Positions 51,684 through 64,000 are shown, counted from the stretch's first letter. The stretch: DNA of 64,000 nucleotides from Campylorhamphus procurvoides (GCA_013396655.1 WBMV01001908.1:806325-870324), one strand, 5' to 3'. Numbers and translations: made by a program. Notes: a model not told the origin generated them from the sequence alone.

Positions 51684-51689
51684 AATAAA
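51684..51689 (+). terminator. LARGE1: Candidate distal polyadenylation signal AATAAA
   Basis: AATAAA in AAGAAATAAAAAGG is followed by GGGGTGGGAG, ATGTGTAGTTTT and GGGAGTGTTGTCTG, a good downstream GU/U-rich context. It is the last strong signal before the repeat-bearing intergenic DNA. Confidence 0.6.
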
Positions 51690-52809
51690 AAGGGGTGGGA
51701 GACTATGTGTAGTTTTCACTTTTTCTCCTGGGAGTGTTGTCTGCGTAAGAATATATCACTGCATAATTTTCCAAAGAGCTATTTTTCTGTTCTTAATAGC
51801 TTTATGTAAAGATTTACATAAAAAGCTAGAAAGAGCAGGGAAGAAGTGAGTGTTCAGTTCTGACTAAGGTACATTCTTTTAAAAACCCCAAAATCTTAAC
51901 TCCCCAAGTTCTGTATTACTCTGTATTATTATTTAGGGCCCAGGTTACTATTCCTATTGAGGATGAGAAGAACCCTGCAGCACAGAGCTCTGTTGATTAG
52001 CTAAGGTGCCGAATGACACCAAAATCTGACCTAAGAGAGTCTAACACTGGTTGTACCTACATAAAATCTCCAGTCAGAGCTTCAGTGTTTATGTTTCATG
52101 TGTATAAAACCTTTCGTTTCCAGATGTACATTTCTCCTTGCCCAGCAGTGGACTGGATTTCCCTGCAGCAGCACAACCTGCAGCACAGACCAGTATATTA
52201 TTTGGATGTGCCATTACCAACATCCTTCTCATTATTCTCTTCTCAGTGGTCATGTGATGAGGATGGGGAATCAGGGAGGTAATAATTTGCTACTTGCCTG
52301 ACTGTACAGTGAGTTGTGGGACTCGTGGGGTATGCTTAGGTGTGCTGGCTGGTGTAACCAGCTCAAAGATTGGTAGTAGGTACAAGGAGTCCTTTTTTTC
52401 CTTATAAGCACTGTACTGACTTGTATCTGTCATGTCATGGTTGTGCTTCATAATTTGAGGTGTGGGGACTGGATTTTTTTAGCACATTTCATCCAGTTTA
52501 CCTAACAGCAAGTTAGGATTACATATCTGATTGTAACTGCCCGGGCTCCTCCTACACCATGGAAAAAACTACCACTAACAGCAACAAAAATCCCCAGGTC
52601 AGTTGTAACTGACTGTCTTCCAGTCCTCTGCTGTAGTAAGTATTTGCTAGGAACTGTGTTACTTAATTCTCACTTTTCTCCTGAAATCCTCAAGAAATAG
52701 CAGAAAAACCTGGTGACATAATGCCTTTGATTTATCGATTTGTTCCACGAACTTCTCTCTGAAGTCTTCAGTCTACGACCTCTCCTTATCTTTGATATTT
52801 GGAAAGTGT

Positions 52810-53150
52810 GAGTCTCTCATTTAGGTATCACTCCAGCACCCTCTCAGTGAAGACTGATGCAAATAAATCATTTAGATTCTTGACAATGTCCTTACTGTCT
52901 TTAATTGTTTCTTCTGCTTATTGTTTGGGGTGGCCTACCAAACATATCTGCTTTTCTATTTTATGTACTGAGCAAATGTGCATTTTCAGCTTTAATTTCC
53001 TACTGTTTGCTCTTCAGACTCCCTCTTAGCTTCCTTAAACTCCATCTTAAGTATTACATACCTTCCTTTCAGCTTTACAAAGTTGTATTTCCATTCTCTG
53101 TAGGTTGCCTATTTGGCCTGAATAACTTCTAAAATTTCCAATTGAATCAT
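52810..53150 (-). mobile_element. Ancient non-LTR retrotransposon (CR1/L2-like) coding relic, reverse strand
   Basis: Read on the reverse strand, this still shows pieces of the linker between the endonuclease and reverse-transcriptase domains of amniote LINE proteins. One is a 29-residue open stretch beginning WKYNFVKLKGRYVILKMEFK and including FKEAKRESEEQ; about 60 codons later comes LNDLFASVFTE. Both motifs and their order and spacing fit LINE ORF2 proteins (KAKRDFEEQ, then LNEFFASVFTEE). Stops and frameshifts are frequent. The AT-rich sequence from 53150 to about 54060 may be the rest of the same relic, but I found no clear peptide there. Confidence 0.6.
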
Positions 53151-53761
53151 GTCAACATTTCTTTGTCTTCCATTCGTCTAAGGGGTACAGTGCTCCATGG
53201 CTATTTATAAGTCCTTTTAATCTGAGGATTTAAATTCTCTGGTTCCTTTTAGTTAGGGTCACTGATTCTTCCTTTAAAAAGATAGAGTTTTGGTTTTAAA
53301 TTTATATTGAATTTCACCCTATTGGGTTTTAAGAGTTTGTATTTTCCTCTTTAACCTTCCTAAATGCTAACCTTTTCCTAATCAAGGGATCAGAAATAAA
53401 ATCTTAAAATTATTTTGTTCCTCTAATTTGGGCCCTTATCTTAACACATTTTGTTCTGTGTCTTCCTTTTCCCTCTCCACTACAAAACATTGATACATAG
53501 GAGTCACTGTAAACTTTTCAAGTCTCAAATCCTGAACTGTGTATTTCCCAGCACCTTCTGACATCCCCACGACATTTCAGGCCTAATTATTATTATTCCA
53601 AATAATAATCTGCTGCCTTGCACCCAATCCTCCTATTTTTGTTTTCATGCTTCTCCCTTTGATATAACAGGCTTTCCAAGTTTATGGTTTGGGCAAAGCT
53701 CTTATTGTTTAATACCATATTGTAACCCTTAAATGTTTCCGTGATTTTTCTTTGTTGACAC

Positions 53762-53779
53762 TATATATATATATATATA
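53762..53779. repeat. (AT)n microsatellite
   Basis: Nine uninterrupted AT/TA dinucleotides in AT-rich intergenic DNA. Confidence 0.9.
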
Positions 53780-56700
53780 CCTTCAAACGTTTGGCTGTAG
53801 TTTCCATCCTATCATTTTCTAGGTAAGAGTCCTCTCCTGTTTTTCTACCTGGCAGACCTAGAAAATGTCTTTGTTTATCCTGGATAGTCCTTAGTATCTA
53901 TCAGACTTTTTTCCAAATCCTACTTTTAGTAATTCCTTCCAGGCTTGCTAGTTTCCTGTGTGAGCAATCTGGTTCCACTTTGCAATTTTTTTCTGTTAGT
54001 AATCATCATCTTGGACTCTCTGACATAAAGGAATTAGGAGCTGCACCTGCAGTCCCATCACTTTTGTTAGACTGAATATGACATATAGTCACGTTATTCC
54101 TAAAGTACTGGTAGGCTTCATGTGGTTTGTTGGTAAATCATAAACTGCATATTCCTTTTACTGCAGCAAGCAGAGCCACTTTGTAGTGTTCTTTGGAGTA
54201 GCTGTTGCAGCAGAGTAAGCTCTGTGTTAGAGGGAGAAGCACAAAGACCTTGTCAGAACTGTAGCTACTGTTTCTCTCCGCAGGGGAAAATAAGGCCCTA
54301 GCACAGCTGAACAGTTTTATAAATGCCCTGCACAAAGCACATTGCACATTATTTTCTGGTAGGTATAATCGTATATCGTCCAATTAAATATGAAAAATAC
54401 ATTTTTAATGTTCTCATTTTTATGTGCAATTCTATCCAGAAGATAATGCATTTCCTTCTCTATCTTGCCAGTTTCCCCCATTACTCCAGCCTGCCTAATA
54501 GCCCCATCTGTTTTCAGCTGAGAAAGATTAATGACCAGAAGCACTGGGAGTCCTGGCAAATCAGCAGAGATATTACTCTTAGGCATTGCTCAGGACATTC
54601 CTTCCTACTCTGCCAGGTACTGTATGGGTGTTCCTCAGGTTTCAGGGCAGCAACAGCAGAACAAGCAAGCTCAGCAAGTGGGGTGAGTGTCATTACTTAT
54701 GAGCTTCCACCAGGCCTAATACGTTCGGTGGTGGGAGTGCTAAAAAGAGAATGTATCATTGTTAGCTCAAAAATATTTCAATTTTAGGAAAAAAAAAGGC
54801 AACTAAGTTTCTGCAATTCCAGTGACTGAGACTGGAACAAATAAGTCACTAGTGGATAATGCCAGCCAATAATCTAGTGTTTCCTCTGCAGTATTGAAAA
54901 TGCAGAAGCATTGATGGCTAAATGAAGTAATTTTTACAGTAGTAATTCATAATGTGTATTTAGATGATGTGTTTACATCCAAATACTTGGGTGAATTGTC
55001 TGAAGATTGTTACTTTGTTTCACAATATAAAATTGCTTGAAAAAGCTTCTGGATGCGCACAGCAAATTATGGCTCAGGAAATGTCTGCAAACCTGTATTT
55101 AGAAATACCTTGCTTTCATAGCAATGTGTTTTCATCAGTAGTTATGCATTCCCCCCAGAAAAACCACTGTCCTTGAGAATTTCAAAAGGAGCTATGTATG
55201 TGTCAAGTGCCTGGAACATTTTCCTCTTACTCCTACTTGGGATTTGGGATATGATTACTCTGCAGAGTAGAATTATTATGATGAGTTGAACAAATAATCT
55301 GGAAATTAGAAAGCCAATTAGCTACTTATTTGTGTGGTCAATCATATGAACATATTTTTTTCAGACATGTTAGTGGATACTCCAGTGGAAGTGTTAGCCC
55401 ATTGAGAGTGTCAGGATGCAAAAGAGTTGAAGTCCAGGCTAAGAGCTTAGTATCTTGACATTTATCCTGTATAGTGTCCCCTCATATGATGAGAGCATCT
55501 TCCTTGCTCCCAGCAAATTACTATCTTTGTAGGCTTAAAATGTCCTAAAACTGCAATATGGATTCGTAGAAGTCACTGTGTGGGTAGCAAAGGCTACACT
55601 TGAGAACTCCATGGTCCATTGCCATGAGACACAAGATTTCATTCCAAAAGAAATAATTCTGACCTGGGGGTAATTCAGTGGCCAGGGATTTATACACCCA
55701 ACCTCACCAGATGTAGTCAAGAAGAGATTTCCCAACACGAGGCCAAGTAATTCAAGCAGAGCTAAGCTTGTTTCTCAGTATTATGGCAACATAATTCTCA
55801 GTCAATGGATGTGTGAATTTTCAACATTAACCATTATTATATCACAGAACTCATGCTAATACTAAGGCTGCAGAGTCAGTCATGTGGAATTTAGAGGATC
55901 TGAAATTTAAAGCTGCTGGTGGAGCTGGTGACTTGCTCATACAACTTCTTTCTGTTTCCTGGCACATGTATAATAGGACATAGTCTGCACAATTATTTGC
56001 TCAGGGCATTTTTAGAGAACTCTATGAACAGTTTGGATGATATCTGGGTGAATGAAGCAGCTAGGTAATACTTCTTTTTACTTTTTCTTTCATTGTGCTT
56101 TTCATAATATGATAGCAGTCCTGATTCTGAGCAAAGTGAGACTTTTTTTTTCCAGAGGATAGGTATAAACTGTGATTTAGGAAAATCAATTATCCCCTAT
56201 GCTCTCAGGCTTTCTAAGCAAAACACCTGCAGTTCTGTTCTACAAGCTTTTCTTGTGTGGAGGGATCCTAATGGAGCTGATGGAAATTACATATTCAGAG
56301 GCCTTGTAGCACTCACCCTCAGCCTATGAAATCTAACAGCTAAGCTTGCAAGAGTGGTGAATCCCAGCTCTTTCCAAGCACGTCTGCTCCATCGCTGGGA
56401 ACACTCTAAAGGTTATCAGCAGTCTGTCAGGTAAGCATTGGAAAATGGAGTAAATAATTGGAGGTGGGGGGTTTGAGAGGTTTATTTTAAGTAGCCAGAT
56501 TTCCAGAGGAATGAGGAAGACATAAGCATTTTGAAGTCCCTGAGATGTGTTCATAGGATCTGTGGATTGCACTAAGCTTATTCTAGATCTGTGGCGTTCC
56601 TTACCCAACACTGGCCAGTGTGGCCCACCTGCAGTAAATTGTGTTGATTGTAAAATTCATGAAAGTCAGCACTGAGATTGAACCATTCTCACCTCAGGGA

Positions 56701-57819
56701 TGTTTAATTTGTTTCAATTCTTTGGATTCCCGCACTGGTCCTTTGGTGCTCAGAGGAAAAAGGAAAAAAAGAAAAAAGGTAATAGCAAAGGTAACAGTAG
56801 GAGTCAGACTACCAAGCCTTTCTTAAATTGTCAGCACTGAGGTCAATGGATGAGGCAAAGTTAGAGTTAGTGAGGTTTGTAGAATTTCTCCTTTTGATCT
56901 GCCTGTGAAACTGTTGTTCCAGCAGTGCTCCTCAGTGATGCTATAAGGAAAGGAAAAGCTATCCAGTGTGGATTGATCCAGGAACTCTTCATCCAGTCAG
57001 AGCTAACCACCAGCAGCAGGAAAGAATTGGCACCACTGTCTGCTTTTGAGTTTTTTTAGATGGTGATAGCAAGTTCAGTATGAAGTCTATTATTCCAATG
57101 ACAAACCTCTCTGAGCTTTTCTGCACTTTAGATGTATACTTACTGTGAGTGACAGAGGCCCCTTGGGGTTAGGAAGAGATGGGACTCAGCAGTTTGTTGA
57201 TTCAGAATGAGAACAAGAGATGTGTATATTCTTTCCTGACACCTTGCACAGTGTTCACTAATTACATTAGCACCAATTAATCCAGCTGACCTGAGACTCG
57301 GTGTTTGGGCTGGGCAGTAAGCTTCTGCTGTCTGTGTTGATAAGAGAACAGGCAGATAAGTGAAATTATGCTTTCTGCCCATAATATCATTGAATATACA
57401 GATTCAAATGACTCATGGAAAGTTTACATCTTATATTTTTCACTGATAAGTTTTATTCGAAGAACAGCAAGGGCAATTAAGAAAAGGGAAAAAAAAAAAC
57501 CCAGCAACAACAAAAAAACCCCTATGAGTTCCGTAAAGACCCACAAAGATTAATTCACAGAGTCACAAATGCAGAATATCCACCAAGCTAACCTGCCAGC
57601 TTTTGTCATGAATGCAGAGAATACAGGCACCATCATCATCTTTCTGCTTATACTTCACAGAGCAAAACAAATGCATGTACTAAAAGCAATTCTCTTATTC
57701 AGATCACCCAAGGCACAAATATTTTCTCTGTTTTGTTGCTTTCATTTCCACTTTCATACGTGAAATTAAAAGTCTGCAAACACTTTCTTATTCATATTGT
57801 TCAAATATTTATATTCACT

Positions 57820-58427
57820 GTTGAATCTGAGTCAGCAGTGCCCTGGTAGCCAGGAGGGCCAACCCTGCCCTGGGGGGCATCAGGCAAAGCATTGCCAGCT
57901 GGGTGAGGGAGGGAATTGTCCTGCTCTGCTCTGCACTGGGGTAGCCTCACCCTGAATATTGTGTGCAGGTTTGGGTGCAGCAGTGTAAGAAGGCTCCAAA
58001 GCTGTTTCGAGACTGTCCACAAAGATGCTGAAGGGTCTACAGAGGAAGCTATACGAGGGGTGGCTGAGATCACCTGGTTTCTTCAGCCTGGAGAAGAAGA
58101 AACTTGAGGGGAGACCTCACAGCAGCCCACAGCTTCTTCATAAGGGGAAACAGAAGCAGGCACCAATCTCTGTGATCACCAGTGACAGGACCTGAGGGAA
58201 TGGCTTGAAGTTGTGTCAAGGGAGGTTTAGGTTAGATATTAGGAGAGGGTGGAACAGGCTCCCCAGAGAAGTGGTCACAGCACCAAGCCTGACAGAGTTC
58301 AAGAAGTGTTTGGACAATTATCTCAGGCTCATGGTTTGATTCTTGGGGTTTTCCTGTGCAGGGCGAGGAGTTGGACTTAGTGATCCTTGTGGAACCCTTC
58401 TAACTCAGGATATTCTATGATTCTATT
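57820..58427 (+). mobile_element. CR1 LINE, about 0.6 kb, sense strand, with terminal repeat
   Basis: It starts near TTGAATCTGAGTCAGCAGTG, a CR1 coding word. It carries the C-terminal reverse-transcriptase region in broken frames (a CRFGCSSVRRL segment, then FLQPGEEET, equivalent to the CR1 FSLEKRRLRG block), followed by AGGTTTAGGTTAGATATTAG and AGGCTCCCCAGAGAAGTGGT, and ends in ATTCTATGATTCTAT. This is the longest CR1 copy in the window. Frame breaks show it is inactive. Confidence 0.93.
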
Positions 58428-59841
58428 TATTTTCTTAATATGTTACAGCTTTCTTCTGCATCTATCAGACCTGAAAACATTACAACATTGTCTGTGGTTA
58501 AGAATAGAACTGAGGGATTGTTGAGATGTCCTCAGTATCATGTTAGTGCAGAGACAGCCTTTCCTGTAGCCTAGGGGATTTTTTTCATCCCTTGTGCTAT
58601 CACAGGTTTTATTTCTACCTTAGCAGTGTCTCTTCCAGTAAATATGAAAATCTACTAACTATTCTAGACCACTGCATGAGTTCATTTCTAGAGCAATGTT
58701 TCTGGCAGAGTTATTTTTTATTTATTCTGCAGGGTTTTTTTTTTTCAATTTTAGTCTACACCTGGGAGAAAATTCTCTAATTTGAAGCTCTAAGGATAGG
58801 TTTGCTATGTTTTGTTCTATTTTTAACATATTCATTTTGTTCAGACTTCTGTCCTCTACACCAATAGATCTTCTGGAAAAATACTGTTTTGGGAGTAAGA
58901 GAGTCATTGTAAATAGTCCAGTGGGGCTTAAATCAGCAGCATTTATGAAGGTAAGTAACCTTCTCAAACCAGAAATTTTAGCACAGGTTTCTACTGTTTA
59001 CTAATTTCCCACTATTTCTGTATGGCTCAATTTCAGGATCCTTCTTCAGCCAGCCCATTCTTGGGTTTTCCACTTTTCCTTCACATTCCCTTCTGCTGCA
59101 TCCCTGAATCCGTGTTTATACCAGCCTTAAGTAGGTGTTGATAGGTATTTTTTAAAGACAGTATAGAGAACTTTCACAGTGCTGAATCTGGTTATAACTA
59201 TTACATAGAAAACAGACATCTCTCTATTGCTGCTTCCCTTAAACCAGCAAGAACATGGTTCAAAAATAAGAGAAAAAACAATACTTGGGGTGCTGGGGGA
59301 TAGGAGAGACTTAGGCCTTTAATACCATTAATGTCAAACCAAGATCAGGTTGCTTAGGACCTGACACATAACCAAGAGTTGGTAGCCATGCATAAAATGA
59401 CAACGGTGTGGCTCTGGAAGAAACAATAACTTCAGAGGACTTGGAAGACATCATTTAGTCTGAACTATTGGTTTCGCTTTTCCTGTCCAAAAAGCATTTG
59501 GATTGCCTTTTATACAGCTATGTCCCAGCAGAGTGGTTCCTGGACAGGCATGGACCAAGCATGGACCAAAGCATGGACAGGCACTAACCAAGTCTACAAA
59601 CACTCCCTTTCTTTCCAAACGCACTGTGGGTCATGTTGGCATCACTTCGTTTCTTCTCCCTCCAGCAGAGTATCCAAAACCTGAAAAAAGGTAGCACCAA
59701 AGTGATCTAAATACCAAATGTACCTAGCAATGCCAGAATCCTTAGGTTTTCAGGTGCGTAGCTGAAACCATTTGCGCACAGATTAAGCCCGTGCAGCTTG
59801 GCAGATGTCTAAGACACATAGTGTAGAAGTTGGTCATGAAG

Positions 59842-60055
59842 TCATAGAATCATTTAGGTTGGAGAGACCTCTAAGATCATCAAGTCCAACTGTTAATTCA
59901 GCACTGTCAGGTCTGCCACTAAACGATGTCCCTAAGTCCCACATCTGCAAATCTTTTAAATACCTCCAGGGATGGTGACTCCACCACTTTCCTGGACAGC
60001 CTGTACTGGTGCTTGACAATCCTGTCAGTCCCCTTAGTTTCCTGTGATAGTCAAT
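59842..60055 (-). mobile_element. CR1 LINE 3' end, reverse strand
   Basis: TCATAGAATCATTTAGGTTG, GAGAGACCTCTAAGATCATC, AAGTCCAACTGTTAATTCAG, TTTAAATACCTCCAGGGATG and GTGACTCCACCACTTTCCTG are the successive landmarks of an inverted CR1 3' end. It differs in sequence from the copies at 49325 and 57820, so it is probably another CR1 subfamily. Confidence 0.93.
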
Positions 60056-61473
60056 GGAGTGAGCAGCACTTCCAAAGAGGGCATTTCCGTTCACTTAAGC
60101 CCCACACCACCCTTGGCCCTGTGACTAACAGAAAAGGTTACATGCAAGGTGCCTCAGGTGTATACCTGCCCAAAGTAACACAAGACAAATCTGGGCCAGT
60201 GAGCATCAATTTTAGAGCTACCACCTACTCATTTAAGATTGCAGGTGTCAAAATCCCCTGGAAACTAAGCAGTAAGTGCTACAAGGCCTTAATATTAGCT
60301 GACAAACTTGAGAACAACAATCTCTATGATGGAAAATGTGTGGGCAGATTAGCCATGGGAGGGGAGTGATTTGTGGACTCCAGAGACTGTGCTACACATT
60401 GTGACAGACAGCTTGTGCTAACAGCCAGGAAAGCACTCACTTCCAGCACAGGGCTGTGGGCCTCATAATGGTGGTTAAAATATTACCCCGGCATTGCTGG
60501 CCGGGTTGTGCAAAGATTTGCACTGTATTATCACTGTGCAGCTCTGCAGAGAGCAGGGGCACCCTTTGCAATGTGCCAGCCAGTGAATTTCCGAAAGTGC
60601 AGGTAAGAAAGCTATGAGAAAGAAGGGGTAAAAACACCCATCAATGGCTTTTCTCATGTGTTCCTTCTTAAGACTCAAACCTCATTCCTTTTCTGTCATG
60701 AACAAGGTGATTCTACATTCTCCAGGGGAAAACTGGATTGTCGTGACCTTTAGGGCAAACCATGCATGAATCAAGGCTTGTAATTTTCTCACAAGATTCG
60801 TGACATTGAAGGGTTTTGGATCTTCAACTCACCACCCTGTCAGTATATTACCTGCCTGACTGTCCTTTTGCTTCAACTAGTACCAAACTCTTTTGTTTCT
60901 CTCCCCAGTCTGGGGAAATATTCCAGGGAAAAAAGGAGAAAAATGTGTCTTCTTTCCTTCTGCTGCCCCATCACCCAAGCACCTTCCTCTTCAGGGTCAG
61001 ACTGAGGCAACTTGCATTTAACACAACTTAATTTACATGTATGCTTCAGTCCATGTGTAAGTTTTCTAGGCGACAATTCTATTGGGGAAAATGCTGTTTA
61101 GATTGTGTGTGCAAAGTAAATGGCTTGTAAATATTAAAAGGGAAAAAACCAAAAAGGTAAATTTTCAATTGTGCAATAAAATTATGAAATAATCCTCTCA
61201 ATTCCTTTTAATTGTCTGACTTGACACCTGCTGGTTTCAGGAGCCTACCAGCTGTTGTTTCTTCAGACAGCTACAGAAAGAGAGAGGTTATGGGCTGTTT
61301 TGCTTTCATCTTTAAGTTTTTTACTGCTTTTTGATTTTGCATTGTCATTCGCTTTAAGCTGGTTTATTCCTTCAGCCCTGGTTCAATCAGACACATTAGT
61401 ACAAGGCTGTTTTCACTAAAGACAGGTGAATCATCATCTGCTCAGAGTAAATCATATGTTTATCTTCTTTACT

Positions 61474-61488
61474 TGACCTTGACCTTGT
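61474..61488. promoter_or_regulatory. Two overlapping-register TGACCTTG nuclear-receptor half-sites
   Basis: TGACCTTGACCTTGT contains TGACCTTGA (61474-61482), the complement of the TCAAGGTCA extended half-site bound by ERR, SF-1 and LRH-1 type receptors, and a second TGACCTTGT six bases on. Binding is not shown; such words also occur by chance. Confidence 0.25.
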
Positions 61489-64000
61489 TCCTGCTGTTGT
61501 CTTTCTACAATCAAAGACAAGGCTTTGGCAGATGGGGGCAGTTTATTCAGTTCATATATGAGTATGACAGCAAGCAAATGGACAGTCTACAATGAACGAC
61601 AGCTCACCACAACCACCATGGCAGTAAATCCATCCAACAGGTCAGTATTGCAAAGGCTTTATCTGCCATGTAGCTACATGGATTTTCCATTATATGAGTC
61701 CTCTTGATAATAGAAAAAAACTATGCAAAAAAGCAGAAGCCTTCACTTTTCTAATACTTAATCCTTGCTGATAGGTTTTTCAGGTGCTCAGAGCTGCAAC
61801 GGCATCTCCCCTAATCTAACTTACAGCTGGTATATCCTTTAGCACTTATAAGCAGAAACATGGGACTACAGCTCTCTTCCTTCCTGCTTCCTTTCTACTT
61901 GGTGGCCTAAGGTCTCTCTGCAGAACTTCATTATCAAGAAAGGACATGGGGGCAAGAGCGAGAAGACAGGTCAGCTGCATAATCCTTTGTGGTTTCTTTT
62001 GGTCTTCTTTTTAACCAAAATTCAAAGTAGAATCTACTGTAAAAGTGTGCTTGCTGGGAGCTACAACACAGAATACACATTCATGGGGACATCATAAAGA
62101 ATAAGATGTCCCTGGATGAAGGATATGGCGCTTTTCTCAAAGATTGAATAGAATATAAACAAAAACTAGTGCAGGTTAGGAAGATAGCTGAATTTCTTGG
62201 GTGTTTTTAGACAATTACGGAATCAAATATATTTTTTGTGGTGCAGGAACAGGCTGGGAGTGCAACAAGAGGTAGACAGAGAGGGCTTTGGATACATTGT
62301 AAGAAACATAAATACTTGGGAAAGTATATATACATATAAATAGGTAGAAAAAGAATTTACAGAAAAGGAAGATGAAGGGCTGGAAATGTACAAGTGGGAG
62401 TTTCATAAGCTGAACTCCGCAATCATTGCAGAGACAGAGAAAACCTGCAGGTGCAACTCCCTTAAATTCCCTGACTTTGCAGCAAGGCAAAGCTGGCTTG
62501 TGCTGGGAAATGAATGATTGAGCAGGTGCAAGAATTGAATGACATTAACTGTGTAAATAGCAGCCGCTTTTCAATAATCAGGCCCCCAGAAGGGATCCTC
62601 TGCCTATGCCGTTTCCATATTACCCACAACCCTTCCTATCCATCCACCTCTGACAAATAAGTAATAAAGAACAGTGCTTCCTTTAGGATTTGTGTTAAAT
62701 ATTAACACTCCAGGACAGATGCAGCAGGGCAGATTACAATGTGTTTAGCCTGGGGTCAGAAGTTGAAGTTTCATCACAAGGGGGTATGTTGAGCTCCCAA
62801 GACTGAAGTAGTGATGGGGCGTTAACCTAGTTCTGTACCAGCTCTCCTCTAGGCTCTTTCTCTCTGTGATTCCTGGTGGTCTTTGTGTAACTGCATTCAT
62901 CTTCAAGCTGCTTTAAAAGAGGGGCTTGCTGGTGGCTGGATTGGACAGACAGATGTGGGATGTGTTTGTGTTTGCTGCCTTGGGGTGTGTTACGTTGCTC
63001 AAGAAACAGGTGTTAGGCTGGGGATGTTGATGAGAATCCTGCCACACATTTAGCTGTTAAAATGGCGTGAAAGAGGGTTATGTATCTCGCCAGTCTGCCA
63101 CTTGAATTTCCATCTCAGGTTTCCACAGACCAAATCTGGCTACTGTTTCTTCATTTTCCAGCAGAGTCTACAATTTCCCTCCCTTCTACCCCTGCCCAAA
63201 TTATACCTCAAGAATAACTCTTGCATGATGATATGAATCACATGCTGTACCTTGACCTGCATGGTCAAGATAGCTGTAAGGTACCCAGTATCCGTGTGAA
63301 AAAGGAAAATCAAAATCTAACTCACCTGTCAAAATTTGGATTTCATAAGCCAGTTGCTGGGATATCCTCAAAACTTTAATCTTGGTAATTTTGTGTTTGC
63401 GCATAAATAAAAGCATACTTCATTCATAGCAAAGTCAAAAAGAGGGTGTCAGTTGTAGTAATCCAAATACTGCCTGTGATGAAACTTGTAGCATCAGCTG
63501 GTCATTGAATAGCCTTTGCATACCAGGAGAGAAATGGGATCCTGCTGACATTCACTTCCCTGGCTCCAGAGCTGGTAATTTCAGGTGGTAAATGACAACA
63601 AACTCTCAGAGCTCTTGTTTCAGGCTATTGCTGATACAGCATCTTCAGTTATGTTGGGTTCTGAATTTGAAGGTTAATTTTTGTAATTATCAGTGCAGTA
63701 CACATTTCCTTAAACAAAAGCCACCGTTTTGAAGTGGCCACCAGAGAGAAGATTGAACAAGTCTAATGGGTTCAATTCATCCTCTGCTTCAGGGCATAAC
63801 AACAGTTCTTAGAAGCAATTGTTTCCTGAACTGCACGGGCAAGTGGGAGAATGCATATACAGTTGCCTTTCCTTTATCATGCCCTTGGATTATTCTTGCA
63901 CTTGAGGACTCCCATGTGTTTCTTTCTGAGAAGAGCTCTTGCATGTTGTTTTCAGGGAGCAATCCACCTGCTACCACCCTGTTAGTTTTAGCACTGCTTC

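Larger units (their letters stand above)
49939..51710 (+). other. LARGE1: LARGE1 3' untranslated region (extent inferred)
   Basis: It follows the stop codon without a splice site. Two canonical AATAAA words lie at 51068-51073 and 51684-51689, each followed by GT-rich sequence, giving UTRs of about 1.15 or 1.77 kb. No transposon interrupts it. Open frames inside it are short and have no recognisable product. The end is inferred from signals alone; cDNA or 3'-end sequencing would fix it. Confidence 0.75.
51711..64000. other. Intergenic region downstream of LARGE1
   Basis: About 12 kb with no recognised gene. It holds a reverse-strand LINE relic (52810-53150, perhaps further), an (AT)n run (53762-53779), a long sense CR1 (57820-58427) and a reverse CR1 (59842-60055). 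The remainder, including 54-57.5 kb and 60.1-64 kb, shows only chance frames (for example 154 codons at 54323-54787 and 147 at 59926-60369, the latter starting inside CR1). No promoter or CpG island for a further gene is visible. Confidence 0.8.

Noticed and set aside
54323..54787. 154-codon forward frame downstream of LARGE1
   Set aside because: No recognisable domain, AT-driven composition, and no promoter or splice context. Treated as chance.
57480..57525. A-rich stretch as a possible processed pseudogene tail
   Set aside because: No gene-like body lies immediately upstream and there is no clear target-site duplication.
59926..60369. 147-codon forward frame
   Set aside because: Its first part is the antisense strand of a CR1 3' end; the rest has no known similarity.
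51711..64000. A second gene downstream of LARGE1
   Set aside because: No conserved exon-like peptide with splice sites was recognised on either strand, and no CpG island was seen.

Overview
The window looks like bird nuclear DNA. Its only recognisable protein-coding gene is split into short exons by AT-rich introns with GT..AG borders. The interspersed repeats include several CR1 LINE copies, some ending in the ATTCTATG-type 3' repeat typical of birds, plus older amniote repeats (MIR-like SINEs, LINE relics) and one bird-type endogenous-retrovirus LTR. I cannot tell the species from sequence alone. No bacterial-style operon, CRISPR array, tRNA or rRNA was seen.

The gene is LARGE1, on the + strand. 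The window holds its last eight coding exons (4536-4648, 6121-6246, 15970-16125, 27699-27862, 32314-32592, 39859-40005, 45101-45296 and 49741-49938). Spliced, they encode 458 residues plus the stop. If the protein is the usual 756 residues, these are residues 299-756, with the Gly 298 codon split across the upstream intron. That numbering puts the Asp-Ile-Asp motif at 563-565, exactly where the family's second DXD motif lies. Exons 1-2 finish the GT8 xylosyltransferase domain and exon 3 crosses the domain boundary. Exons 4-8 complete the GT49-type glucuronyltransferase domain. LARGE1 is a Golgi enzyme that builds matriglycan, the repeating xylose-glucuronate polymer on alpha-dystroglycan. The 5' exons and promoter lie upstream of the window.

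Layout: 1-4535 is intron. From 4536 to 49938 are the eight exons, separated by introns of about 1.5, 9.7, 11.6, 4.5, 7.3, 5.1 and 4.4 kb. A 3' UTR of about 1.1 or 1.8 kb follows, with candidate AATAAA signals at 51068 and 51684. From about 51.7 kb to the end is intergenic, with an ancient reverse-strand LINE relic near 52.8-53.2 kb and CR1 copies at 57.8-58.4 and 59.8-60.05 kb. No second gene is supported.

I found no convincing undescribed system. The observations most worth a second look are: non-consensus splice acceptors at two exons (GAG and AAG); three consecutive introns that split an Arg AG^G codon and leave the catalytic exon skippable in frame; a CpG-rich patch inside an intron; a sense-oriented LTR in an intron; a tandem pair of MIR-like elements; a short palindromic element; and a LINE relic that still has a readable peptide.
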